Below, one piece after another: positions 36,445 through 46,700 of a DNA stretch of 64,000 nucleotides; the first letter of the stretch is position 1; the number at the start of each line of letters is the position of its first letter. The stretch is from the NCBI GenBank assembly GCA_944321735.1, contig CALUMK010000010.1, forward strand, positions 28,040 through 92,039, read 5' to 3'. The position numbers were made by a program, and so were the translations under genes. This DNA is from an uncultured Bacteroidales bacterium. GTDB lineage: Bacteria > Bacteroidota > Bacteroidia > Bacteroidales > P3. The notes beneath the pieces are model-generated. The model saw only the letters and a list, made by a program, of their open reading frames with translations, made no database searches and was not told where the DNA came from.

Positions 36445-37944
36445 ATGAAAACATCGATTCATCTTTTAATAGGCATTCTACCTTTTATGGCCTTCGGCGC
36501 TTCCGGCATGGCACAAAACCTGCCGATGCCCGTGCCGCCCGAGAAAGCCGGCAAAACGGACGATGGATACGAAATCCGGGTCAAGCTCCGCAATTATCCA
36601 GACTCAATGCAGCATTCCCTCCGGTTGGGGCGCTATTATTGGTCGGGACGTTATATCGAGGATTCCGCTGTCTATGACGAAAGCCGGGATCTCTATGTTT
36701 TCCAAGGAGACAAGGCGCTGAACAGGGGCATGTACATCCTGATTACCGCCGACGACCATTATGTGGATTTCATTCTCGACCATAACCAGCATTTCGGCAT
36801 CGAGGCATCCTACCCGGAATTGTCGTCCGGAATACATTTCTCCGATTCCCCGGAAAACGAAGCCTATCAGGAGTTTATCAGGATCAGCGAAGTCTATTTC
36901 CCCGTACTGGACAGCCTGCAATCCTTGTACAAATCGGCTCAACAGACAAAGAATGAAGCGGAAACGGCCCGGCTTCGCGACGAGATTTCCTATTATTACC
37001 AACAGGTAGACGAAGCGAAAAGAGATTTCATGGAAAGGTATCCCGACAATATGATGGCCGTGATTTTCCAATCGCAGCAACCTGTCTCCGTGCCGGATGC
37101 ACCTGCTTCCGTACCGGATTCGCTCAAAGCCCACTGGCAATACGAATACTACAAGAACCACTACTTCGACCATTTCGACCTTTGCGATGAACGCCTGCTT
37201 TTCTCCCCGATGCTGTACCAAAGGGTCAGCTCGTTCCAGGACAAGGTGCTGCATATGCAAAGCCCGGATACGATAAAATTCGCCTGGGAGCGCCTGATTG
37301 AAAAAGCCCGCTGCAACAAAGAGGTTTTCAAGGCATTGATTGCCCATCCGGTGGAACACTACCAACGCTCGCAAATCATCGGGCAGGATGCCATCTGGGT
37401 CTATCTGGCAAAAAAATACTATCTCGGAGGCGAAGCCTGGTGGGCATCGCCAAGCCTGGTAGAGAACTTCCGCAAACGTATCGAACGGGTGGAGCCGCTT
37501 TTGATCGGAAACCGGCCTCTGGAATTCTCCTGCCCGGACACGACGGTTGACAGTCCGCACGAGAACTGGGTATCGGTATTCTCTTCCAACCGAAGATATA
37601 CCGTGGTGATTTTCTGGTCGCTGAGCTGTGTCCACTGCCAGCACTCGATGCCCAAATGGCACGATTTGTACGAAAAACACGGCAAGGAATGGGACTTTGA
37701 CGTGATTGCGATATGCAAAGACCACGAAGTGGAGGAATGGAAGCATTACATCCGCAAGCACGATATGCTGGATTGGACCAACCTGTGCGGAAAGAAAGCC
37801 AATCTGGACTATGACGACAAATGGGATGTGGCTACCACGCCGACCATTTATGTCCTGGACAGCAAAAAACGCATCGTCACCAAGATGATCGAGCCGGAAT
37901 ACCTGGAGGACTTCATCAAGGACTGGAACAAAAAATATTTCTAA
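36445..37944 (+). CDS. Exported thioredoxin-fold protein with DUF4369/DUF5106-like N-terminal region
   Basis: The 499-residue protein has a signal peptide ending SGMAQ. Residues 30-130 resemble the beta-rich DUF4369 region and about 130-350 the helical DUF5106 region that precede thioredoxin domains in Bacteroidetes. The thioredoxin domain starts near 375 with the redox pair SCVHCQH near 395-398 and the cis-proline in TTPTIYVLDSKKRI. It would act in the periplasm as a TlpA/ResA-like disulfide reductase or isomerase; clients are unknown. Coupling to the LOG gene appears positional only. Confidence 0.85.
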   Translation: MKTSIHLLIGILPFMAFGASGMAQNLPMPVPPEKAGKTDDGYEIRVKLRNYPDSMQHSLRLGRYYWSGRYIEDSAVYDESRDLYVFQGDKALNRGMYILITADDHYVDFILDHNQHFGIEASYPELSSGIHFSDSPENEAYQEFIRISEVYFPVLDSLQSLYKSAQQTKNEAETARLRDEISYYYQQVDEAKRDFMERYPDNMMAVIFQSQQPVSVPDAPASVPDSLKAHWQYEYYKNHYFDHFDLCDERLLFSPMLYQRVSSFQDKVLHMQSPDTIKFAWERLIEKARCNKEVFKALIAHPVEHYQRSQIIGQDAIWVYLAKKYYLGGEAWWASPSLVENFRKRIERVEPLLIGNRPLEFSCPDTTVDSPHENWVSVFSSNRRYTVVIFWSLSCVHCQHSMPKWHDLYEKHGKEWDFDVIAICKDHEVEEWKHYIRKHDMLDWTNLCGKKANLDYDDKWDVATTPTIYVLDSKKRIVTKMIEPEYLEDFIKDWNKKYF

Positions 37945-38146
37945 AGGCCGCTGCACCGGATGCCTTGCGCATGAAGCCAAGACCGGGGAATGCGATGCCG
38001 GAACCCGAGAAGCCAGACCGCATCGCGCAATTCCCGAAACAGAGGCTGCAAGTGGCTTTGTCGAGGCACGCAAATCCGAACGGCGGGGATACATCCTAAA
38101 ACGGAGGTTTCCGTGATGTCCTTCTCCTAAAAGGATGCGGCCTTGT
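37945..38146. other. Convergent intergenic region
   Basis: These 202 bp between the thioredoxin-fold gene and the RsmI-Nudix gene hold no clear terminator, repeat or small gene. Confidence 0.4.
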
Positions 38147-39271
38147 CTACAGGCCGAGCGTTTGACGGAACTCTTGAATTATCGATCCATGGTCGAAAGC
38201 CAAGGCCGGAAGACTATCCAAGGGAAACCAATCCGCACGGCGGGCATCGTCCTGACCTTGGACTTCGGGCAATTCTTCCGTTTCCAGAACCGCGTAATAG
38301 ACCATCGTGATGGTGCGGCCGCGCGGGTCCCGCCCGGGTTCACTATAGGGCCGGAAAGGAAGAGGCGTGAGCCCGTAGTCCTTCAGCCGGATGCCTGTTT
38401 CTTCGCGCAGCTCCCGGCCGGCGGCCCACTCCAGCGTCTCGTCTTCGTCCACGAAGCCGCCCGGAAAAGCGTAACAGCCTTGAAACGGCTCCCTGCCCCG
38501 CTCCACCAGCAGCAGATGCGGTGGCAGATGCCCGACCTTGGCAAGCAGCAGGAAATCGACCGTCACCGCCGGCCGGGGGTACGGATAAGCGTACACCGGA
38601 TTGGGACTCCCTTCCACCACTAAAACCATCTCTCCTTTAGGTTCGTTCTCCTGATAAAAAGCCGCCAGTTCGCACAGCGTCCCCCGCTTGCTTTCGGCAA
38701 ACACCTTGGAAATTTCCCGGCAAAGGCAGGCTCGCCGGCTGCCGCCCAAGACTTCGGACAACTGCTGCAAGGTCTTGGCAATGCGGTGCGGGGATTCATA
38801 CAGGATAAAGGTCTTGTCGTAATACTTCAACTGTTCCAGACGGGCGTTCCGGCCTTTCTGATGCGGCAGGAAGCCTTCAAAGATGAAACGTTCGCAAGGG
38901 AAACCGGATTGCACCAGAGCCGGTACGAAAGCCGTAGCCCCCGGCAGGCATTCCACTTCGATATCGTTTTCCACGCAGGCCCTCACCAAAAGGAATCCCG
39001 GATCGGAAATTCCCGGCGTTCCGGCATCGGTGATGACCGCCAGATCCTGGCCTTGCTGCAAAAGCCCGATAATCTGCTCGCAGACTTTATGCTCGTTGAA
39101 CTGATGGTAGGCGCGGCAAGGGGTCTTGATGCCGTAATGCTGCAAGAGCTTGCTGCTGGTCCGGGTATCTTCGGCCAGAATCAGATTCACTTGGTTCAAG
39201 ACTTCGACGGCCCGATAGGTGAAATCGGCCAGATTCCCGACCGGAGTCGGCACCAAAAACAGTTTCGCCAT
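38147..39271 (-). CDS. rsmI: RsmI 16S rRNA methyltransferase fused to a Nudix hydrolase
   Basis: The 374-residue protein joins two enzymes in one frame. Residues 1-221 are RsmI, which methylates the 2'-O of C1402 in 16S rRNA: LFLVPTPVGNLADFTYRA, LAEDTRTSSKLLQHYGI, ITDAGTPGISDPG and LYESPHRI are all present. Residues 225-372 are a Nudix domain whose box is complete: Gly272, five residues, Glu278, seven residues, then Arg286-Glu-Leu-Arg-Glu-Glu-Thr-Gly-Ile294. The domain opens with YPRPAVTVD, the usual start of free-standing ADP-ribose-type Nudix proteins, so an entire second gene appears to have been fused. The start is the ATG complementary to 39269-39271. The frame stays open upstream through MITE copy D, but that extension is not RsmI-like. 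Confidence 0.9.
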   Translation of the reverse strand: MAKLFLVPTPVGNLADFTYRAVEVLNQVNLILAEDTRTSSKLLQHYGIKTPCRAYHQFNEHKVCEQIIGLLQQGQDLAVITDAGTPGISDPGFLLVRACVENDIEVECLPGATAFVPALVQSGFPCERFIFEGFLPHQKGRNARLEQLKYYDKTFILYESPHRIAKTLQQLSEVLGGSRRACLCREISKVFAESKRGTLCELAAFYQENEPKGEMVLVVEGSPNPVYAYPYPRPAVTVDFLLLAKVGHLPPHLLLVERGREPFQGCYAFPGGFVDEDETLEWAAGRELREETGIRLKDYGLTPLPFRPYSEPGRDPRGRTITMVYYAVLETEELPEVQGQDDARRADWFPLDSLPALAFDHGSIIQEFRQTLGL

Positions 39272-39397
39272 AGTCACAGTTGCTGAATCATCCTGTCTCC
39301 CAGTGCCGTACACATAGAGAGTCGAAAAATCCGCTCGCATTATCCATTGCGAGATTCCCCCTAAGCGCATTCCATATCTATGACAGAACGCCTTAAA

Positions 39398-39590
39398 CCC
39401 AAATCGGTCATTAGACGCGCCGAGTCCGTTTTTGATTGGGAAAGTGAGGCTTTCGGGCATCTTGCCCGCCTCTGTCCGCAGCATGCTCCTCGCTACGCCT
39501 CGACGTAGCCCGCTACGCCTTCGGCTAGGCGAGAAGCATGCTGCATGACACAAGCGGGCAATCTACCCAAAGTCTAATGACCGATTTGGG
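39398..39590 (-). mobile_element. MITE-like element, copy D
   Basis: This 193-bp copy has the same orientation as copy C. It has perfect 19-bp terminal inverted repeats and the flanking duplication TTAAA (39393-39397 and 39591-39595). It lies 126 bp upstream of rsmI, and one reading frame crosses it without a stop in the rsmI direction and frame. Confidence 0.9.
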
Positions 39591-39700
39591 TTAAAAGCTT
39601 TCCCCCTCTACCGGCCTGAAAAAACGGGGCAAAATTACAAAGATTCACGCTTCGATTCCAATGGCGAATTGTACAGGGGAAACCATCCTCAACATCCGAG

Positions 39701-40481
39701 GGGGCGTTTGCAGTGCCGGTCCGCCAGTGCATCCAGCGTCCGCAAGTGCGGATTTTCATCTGAAAAGCCCTTTGACAAGCTGCTGGCTCAAACCTGCAAA
39801 CGCCTAGTTCGAGGGGTTTTCTCTTTCTTTTGCCACCTTTTCTTTCTCTTTCTTTCTCTTTTCGCCCCTTTCAAAAGAGAAAGAAAACCAGCCTTGCGTG
39901 GAGGGGCGTTTGCAGTGCCGGCCCGCCAGTGCATCCAGCGTCCGCAAGTGCGGATTTTCATCTGAAAAGCCCTTTGGCAAGCTGCTGGCTCAAACCTGCA
40001 AACGCCTGGTTCTAGGGGTTTTCTCTTTCTTTTGCCACCTTTTCTTTCTCTTTTCGCCCCTCTCAAAAGAGAAAGAAAACCAGCCTTGCGTGGAGGGGGC
40101 GTTTGCAGTGCCGGCCCGCCAGTGCATCCAGCGTCCGCAAGTACGGATTTTCATCCGAAAAGCCCTTTGGCAAGCTGCTGGCTCAAACCTGCAAACGCTT
40201 GGTTCGAGGGGTTTTCTCTTTCTTTTGCCACCTTTTCTTTCTCTTTTCGCCCCTCTCAAAAGAGAAAGAAAACCAGCCTTGCGTGGAGGGGGCGTTTGCA
40301 GTGCCGGCCCGCCAGTGCATCCAGCGTCCGCAAGTACGGATTTTCATCCGAAAAGCCCTTTGGCAAGCTGCTGGCTCAAACCTGCAAACGCTTGGTTCGA
40401 GGGGTTTTCTCTTTCTTTTGCCACCTTTTCTTTCTCTTTTCGCCCCTTTCAAAAGAGAAAGAAAAGGACTTTTTGTACATT
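39701..40481. repeat. Four-unit tandem repeat of 193-202 bp made of nested hairpins (R3)
   Basis: Units begin at 39701, 39903, 40096 and 40289, each with GGGGCGTTTGCAGTGCCGG. The first unit is 202 bp and the others 193 bp. Within a unit, GGCGTTTGCAG pairs with CTGCAAACGCC about 85 bp later, a small CCGCA-TGCGG or variant hairpin and a TTTTC-GAAAA hairpin lie between them, and a 15-bp homopyrimidine/homopurine stem (TTTTCTTTCTCTTTT with its complement) closes the unit around CGCCCC(T/C)(C/T)TC. Units are nearly identical, so the array is recent or kept uniform by recombination. It separates rsmI from the GT117 genes and ends at the GT117 promoter. Direct adjacency without unique spacers excludes CRISPR. 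Confidence 0.85.
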
Positions 40482-40483
40482 TG
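40476..40483 (+). promoter_or_regulatory. Predicted -7 box of the GT117 operon
   Basis: TACATTTG matches TAnnTTTG directly after the last unit of the tandem repeat. The -33 region would fall in the homopurine stem of that unit, where no TTTG is present. The ATG is 86 bp downstream. Confidence 0.4.
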
Positions 40484-40568
40484 CAAGTTTGATGCCCGCC
40501 GAATGGAATTCCCTCGGCCGTCAAAGGAAGGCTCTCAAAGCCTGCCGCAAAGGACAAAACAGCAACAT

Positions 40569-43500
40569 ATGCGTAACTATAAACTCTGGAACAACATTAT
40601 CGGATGGGCCGTCTGGCTCATCGCCTCCATCGTTTTCATCGGGACAGCCGAACGGGCTGCCAGCTGGTGGGATTGCGGCGAATACATCTCCTCCGCCTCC
40701 CAATTGATGGTCGGACATCCTCCTGGAGCCCCCACTTTCCAATTATTAGGCGCCATCGCCAGCATCTTCGCATTCGGAGACCCGGCCAAAGTAGGCTTCA
40801 TGGTCAACTGCATGTCGGCCCTTTGCAGCAGCTTCACCATCCTGTTCCTGTTCTGGTCCATCACGATGCTGGCCCGCAAGCTCGTATTCCGTTTCAACTA
40901 TACCACGCACGATGCCAAAACCAAAAGACGGATCCTGCTTCCAGACGCCCCGGACGCCTCTTCATGGATTCCTTCACTGGCGCAAAGCATCCTGATTTTC
41001 GGTTCGGGAATCGTAGGCGCATTGGCTTACACTTTCTCCGACTCGTTCTGGTTCAGCGCGGTGGAAGGCGAAGTCTATGCCATGTCGTCCTTCTTCACCG
41101 CCGTGACTTTCTGGGCGATACTCCGCTGGGAAACGGTGGCCGACCAACCGCATAACCTCCGCTGGATTATCCTGATTGCCTTCATGATTGGTCTGGCTAT
41201 CGGCGTTCACTTGCTGAACCTTCTGGTCATCCCGGCCATCGTCTTCGTGATTTACTACAAGAAATTCCAACCATCCCGCAAAAGGTTCTGGATTTCCATG
41301 CTCCTGTCGGTATTGATTCTGGGACTCACGCTATGGGTCATCATCCCCTGGACCGTCAAACTGGCCGGATACATCGAACTGTTCTGCGTCAACAGTTTGG
41401 GAATGCCGTTCAATATCGGGACCATACTATTCTTCATAATCCTGATTGCCGCTTTGGTATTCGGGCTTCGATACACCCAAAAGCACCAGCGCGTAATCCT
41501 GCATACCAGCTTGCTCTGCCTCTGTTTCCTGCTTATCGGATACTCGACTTTCATCACCTTGGTCATCCGAGCCAATGCAAACGTGCCTTTGAACCAAGGG
41601 GAAGTAAAGAATGCCATCAGCCTGCTCTCCTACCTGAACCGTGACCAGTACGGTTCCACGCCATTGGTTTACGGGCAGTTCTATAATGCCCAATTAATCG
41701 AAGTGGAAGAGGCCAACCCGCAATACGTGCGCGACGACAGCACCGGGCGTTACGAACAGGCCGGGTATTCATCCCAAAAACTCACCTACGACCCGGACCA
41801 TTGCGGGCTTTTCCCCCGTATGTGGAGCTCTATGCAAAGCGGCGGTCGTCCCTGTGTCACCTACAATAAGATATGGAGCGGGCACGACGGGAACGACCGT
41901 CCCTCTTTGGGCGAGAACCTCCGCTACTTATGGAAGTACCAGCTTGGCTGGATGTACGGCCGTTACTTCATGTGGAACTTCGTAGGCCGGCAGAACGACA
42001 TCATGGGCCGCGGATACAACACAGACGGCTCGATAGACGTATTGCACGGCAACTGGATCAGCGGTATCAAGTTCATCGACGAGATGCGCCTCGGCCCGCA
42101 GGACAACCTGCCCCGGTACCTCAAGGAAAATCCGGCCCGGAACACTTTCTATTTCCTGCCGCTTATCTTAGGATTAATCGGGCTTTTCGTCCAAAGCCGC
42201 TATGACAACCGCAATAGCTTCATTGTCTTCCTTCTGTTCTTCATGACCGGCTTGGCCATCGTCCTTTACCTGAACCAGCCCTCCACCGAACCCCGTGAAA
42301 GGGATTACGCGGTAGTCGGTTCGTTCTATGCTTTCGCGATCTGGATCGGACTCGGGGTTGCCGGTATCGGCCATGCCTTGAAAAAATGGCTGGATAAAAG
42401 ACCGGAAGCAACCAAAGCGGCGGCTTACGCTTGCATTTCCGTAGTCTGCTTGCTAGCGGTTCCCACCCTCATGGCCCAACAAGGCTGGGACGACCACGAC
42501 CGTTCCCACCGGACTTCGGCCCGGGATTTCGGGAGGAACAACCTGGAATCTTGCGAACCCAATGCCATCCTGGTATCTGACGGGGACAACGACACTTATC
42601 CGCTTTGGTATAACCTCTACGTAGAACGGACTCGTCCGGACGTACGCCTGATGAACAGTATGCTGGCGCACAGTTCCTGGCACATCCAGCCATTGTTCCG
42701 GAAAATTTACGAATCCGAACCTTTCCAATTGTCCATTTCTTCCAAGAACTACGGAGGCGGAAAAAACGAACACGTCTATATCCAAGACCAGATTTCTACC
42801 TATTTGGAGGCAAAAGACGTACTGGCATTCATCAATTCGGACAATCCGCAAAGCAAACTGCGCACAATGGACGGGAAAGAACTCTCTTTCAGTCCCGGAA
42901 GGCATCTGAAGCTGACCATCGACAAGGAAAGGATGCGCGCTTCGGGCTTATATACCGAAGATGAAATAGCCCGGACACCGGATGCGCTCCGATGGGATTT
43001 GTCTGGAGACGGACTCAGCAAGTCCGACCTGATTCTGTTAGACATAGTGGCCAACAACCTCTACGAACGCCCCATCTACTTTGTAAGCCCCTACAGCCAC
43101 AACAGTTTCCTGCCAGCCATGGCGCAATCGCAAGTAGAAGGGATGGTATATCGTTTCGTGCCATTCAAGAACGATAACAGTACCGCGTTGGGCGGCGGCA
43201 GCAATGGCATCAATACCGACCGCACTTTTGACCTCTTGGTCAATAAGTTCAGCTGGGGAGAAATCAATTCGGGCAAGGAAAAACTAGACCCGGAAACCCG
43301 CTCATGGTCAGAACAGGCACGCCACCAGTATGCCACACTGGCCATGGGCCTGATTGCCGAGAACAAGACCGATTCAGCCGTCATAGCCTTGGACAAAGGA
43401 CTGTACTTCTTCCCTGACAAAGTACTGGAATACAATCAGCATTCCTTGCTTTACGCCAATGCCTATTTCCTTTGCGGCGAAAACGAGAAAGCGGAATCCA

Positions 43501-43712
43501 TCCTCAACAGCATCGTGGAAAACTACATCCAACGGCTGGAATACTATAATTCCTTTACCCGCCCCAAATTCCAAAGAGGCTTGCGTGGAGAAATCCAAGA
43601 GACCTTGAACACACTGGGTTCGGTATATTACATTGCCCGTCAATACGGAGTATCGGATATCGAACAAAGAATCGGCCAGATTTTTGGCCGGCAAGGCATT
43701 CAACTGCAATAG
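40569..43712 (+). CDS. DUF2723 / glycosyltransferase family 117 membrane protein, first paralogue
   Basis: The 1047-residue protein is a GT-C-type membrane glycosyltransferase related to protein O-mannosyltransferases. The N-terminus NNIIGWAVWLIASIVFI is the first helix, followed by the DUF2723 hallmark ERAASWWDCGEYI and HPPGAPTFQLLGAIA, whose acidic residues would contact the lipid-linked sugar. About ten more hydrophobic segments follow to about residue 640, then a soluble periplasmic region with a TPR-like tail (KTDSAVIALDKGLYFFPDK...). It probably transfers sugar to exported proteins or surface glycans; donor and acceptor are unknown. The ATG at 40569 matches the start of the paralogue; an ATG at 40503 is possible. 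Confidence 0.88.
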   Translation: MRNYKLWNNIIGWAVWLIASIVFIGTAERAASWWDCGEYISSASQLMVGHPPGAPTFQLLGAIASIFAFGDPAKVGFMVNCMSALCSSFTILFLFWSITMLARKLVFRFNYTTHDAKTKRRILLPDAPDASSWIPSLAQSILIFGSGIVGALAYTFSDSFWFSAVEGEVYAMSSFFTAVTFWAILRWETVADQPHNLRWIILIAFMIGLAIGVHLLNLLVIPAIVFVIYYKKFQPSRKRFWISMLLSVLILGLTLWVIIPWTVKLAGYIELFCVNSLGMPFNIGTILFFIILIAALVFGLRYTQKHQRVILHTSLLCLCFLLIGYSTFITLVIRANANVPLNQGEVKNAISLLSYLNRDQYGSTPLVYGQFYNAQLIEVEEANPQYVRDDSTGRYEQAGYSSQKLTYDPDHCGLFPRMWSSMQSGGRPCVTYNKIWSGHDGNDRPSLGENLRYLWKYQLGWMYGRYFMWNFVGRQNDIMGRGYNTDGSIDVLHGNWISGIKFIDEMRLGPQDNLPRYLKENPARNTFYFLPLILGLIGLFVQSRYDNRNSFIVFLLFFMTGLAIVLYLNQPSTEPRERDYAVVGSFYAFAIWIGLGVAGIGHALKKWLDKRPEATKAAAYACISVVCLLAVPTLMAQQGWDDHDRSHRTSARDFGRNNLESCEPNAILVSDGDNDTYPLWYNLYVERTRPDVRLMNSMLAHSSWHIQPLFRKIYESEPFQLSISSKNYGGGKNEHVYIQDQISTYLEAKDVLAFINSDNPQSKLRTMDGKELSFSPGRHLKLTIDKERMRASGLYTEDEIARTPDALRWDLSGDGLSKSDLILLDIVANNLYERPIYFVSPYSHNSFLPAMAQSQVEGMVYRFVPFKNDNSTALGGGSNGINTDRTFDLLVNKFSWGEINSGKEKLDPETRSWSEQARHQYATLAMGLIAENKTDSAVIALDKGLYFFPDKVLEYNQHSLLYANAYFLCGENEKAESILNSIVENYIQRLEYYNSFTRPKFQRGLRGEIQETLNTLGSVYYIARQYGVSDIEQRIGQIFGRQGIQLQ

Positions 43713-43714
43713 AA

Positions 43715-46700
43715 ATGAAACATTACCAACGGTACAACAACCTCATCGGATGGATTGTCTGGTTTATCGCCACGACGGTTTACATTGCCTGCGCGGAAAG
43801 GACCGTCAGCTGGTGGGACTGCGGTGAATACATCTCCACCGCCAGCAAGCTGATGGTCGGGCATCCTCCCGGAGCACCTACATTTCAAATCCTAGGAGCT
43901 ATTGCCAACATATTCACATTCGGGCATGCAGAACATACCGCTTTCGCCATCAACATCATGTCGGCCCTATGCAGCAGTTTCACGATACTGTTCCTGTTTT
44001 GGACCATCACGATGATTGCCCATAAGATGATGACGAAACGCTATCCGGAAGGTTTAAGCGGACTCCATCAATGGGTTATCTACGCTTGTGGTGTCATCGG
44101 TGCTCTGGCTTATACTTTTTCCGATTCGTTCTGGTTCTCATCGGCAGAAGGGGAAGTTTATGCCATGTCCTCGTTCTTCACCGCCATCACATTCTGGGCA
44201 ATCCTCCGCTGGGAAGCCATAGCCGACCAGCCAGGCAATCTCCGTTGGCTCATTTTCATTGCTTTCATGATCGGCTTGGCCATAGGGGTGCATTTGCTGA
44301 ACCTCTTAGTCCTGCCTGCCATCGTATTCACCATTTACTACAAGAAATTCAAGCCCTCGCGCAAAGGATTCTGGATCGCCTTGATACTTTCCGTTGTCCT
44401 GCTGGGTCTGATTTTATGGGTCATCGTGCCTTGGACGGTAAAATTGGCCGGATACTTTGAAGTATTCTTTGTCAACAGCCTTGGATTGCCGTTCAACTCA
44501 GGGACGATTGCCTACTTCGTCTTATTGATAGCCGCCTTGGTCTGGGGATTGTACCAATCCCGCAAAAAAGAAAGAGTCATCCTGCATACGGCATTGCTAA
44601 GCCTCTGCTTCATGCTCATAGGCTATTCCACATTTCTCACTCTAGTCATCCGCTCCAATGCGAACGTGCCTATCAACGAGAATGAGCCCAAAGACGCATA
44701 CAGTCTCTTGGCATACTTAAACCGAGAACAATACGGTTCCCGCCCTTTGCTATACGGTGCATACTTCAATGCTGTACCTATTGACATCAAAGAGGGAGCA
44801 GCCATTTATGCCAAAGACCCCGCCTCTGGCCGGTACAAAATAATCGGCCGCAATACGGAATACATCTACGAACCAGAAGACTGCGGACTGTTTCCGCGGA
44901 TGTATTCGAGAGAAAACAGCGGAGCCCGCCCGCATCAGGATTATTACCGTTTCTGGAGCGGAACCGATGCTAACGAAAACACCGGAAAACCCACAGGAAT
45001 CGAAAACATGCGGTTCCTCGTCCGTTACCAATGCGGATGGATGTATTTCCGCTATTTCATGTGGAACTTTGCCGGACGTCAAAACAACATCCAAGGCCTT
45101 GGTTACAACCGCGATGGCAGTCGGGACCTTTTCCTCGGCAACTGGATCAGCGGCATAAAATTCCTGGACAAAATGCGCCTTGGACCACAAGACAACCTGC
45201 CTGACTATCTTGCCAACAACCAAGGACGCAACACTTTCTTCATGCTTCCCTTGCTGCTAGGGCTTTGCGGCCTGATATACCAATTACGCAAATTCAAACA
45301 CAGCGGATTTGTTGTATTTCTTTTATTTTTCATGACCGGCTTGGCCATTGTCCTTTATCTGAACCAACCTTCAACCGAGCCCCGTGAACGAGACTACTCG
45401 TTTGCCGGTTCATTCTACGCGTTTGCGATATGGATCGGACTTGGGGTCATGGCATTGACAGACTGGCTGGGACGTAAATTCAATCCCAAGATTGCATTTC
45501 CGATTATAACCGTACTCAGCTTGGTTTTTGTGCCGGGATTAATGGCCCAGCAAGGGTGGGACGACCATAACCGTTCCCATAGGACTGCCGCCTACGATTT
45601 CGGGAAAAACACCCTGCTTTCATGCGAAGCCAATGGAATCCTGATTGCCAATGGCGACAACGACACTTTCCCTGTCTGGTACTGCCAGGAAGTAGAAGGC
45701 ATCCGCCCGGATATCCGAATCATCAACAGCGCACTTGCCAATAGCTACTGGCACATACAACCCTTGTTCCGCAAAATGTATGAAGCCGACCCGCTCCGCT
45801 TCACAATACCTTACGAAGCATACGGGCAAGGTAACGATTATGCCTATTTGGGGGACATTGATTTGGGCGATTACACAGAACTTTCCCAAGTTCTGTCGTT
45901 CACAGCCAGCGAAGACCCGGCCACCAAGCAGACCATGATGGATGGCAGCAAAGTCCCCGTGATTCCTGTCAGAAAGGTCAAATTGAGCCTGGATTCACAA
46001 AGACTGTTGAACCAAGGGCTTATAACCGAAGCCGAAGCGGCGGCCATGCCTGATGCGATACGGTACAACCTGAAGCCTTCGCAAGGAGACATGCTCTTCC
46101 GGGCGGATCTGGCTTTTTTGGACATCTTTGGCTCCAACGGTTTTGAACGCCCGATACACGTAGTAAGCCAAGCTGCGCAAGCCAATGTGCTGCCGGTTTC
46201 GGAATATGCCCAAGCCGAAGGAACGGTTTACCGCATTGTTCCCTACCACAATCCCAACCGTCAAGCCGTAGGTGGTAACGGCATCAATACCGGCAAATCC
46301 TACGACCTCTTTGTGAACCAGTTCCGCTGGGGCAACTTGCAGGATCCCCAAACAGCCGTCGATCCAGAAAGCGCTGGCTACGCAGGCACAATCCGCTACC
46401 AGTATGCCCAGCTAGCCAAAGCCTTGACGTTCGAAAACAAACGGGATTCAGCAATCCAAGTCCTGGACAAGTGCCTAGAGTTTTTCCCGGATGACAAAGT
46501 GCCGTACGATGGGCTCATGATTTACCTGATGGAAGAATATTTCCGCGCCGGAGCCACCGAAAAAGGGCTTGCCCTGGCTTCCCGCTTGGAAGAAATCTAT
46601 TCTTCCCGGCTGGATTATGTGAACAGATTTCCATCCCGGTTCGCCCGAACCATACAATACGAACGGAACGAATGCTTGGCTGTCTTTTATGAAGCGAGCC

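Noticed and set aside
39701-40481. Possible CRISPR array
   Set aside because: Units are 193-202 bp and directly adjacent, with no short repeat plus variable spacer layout and no cas genes.
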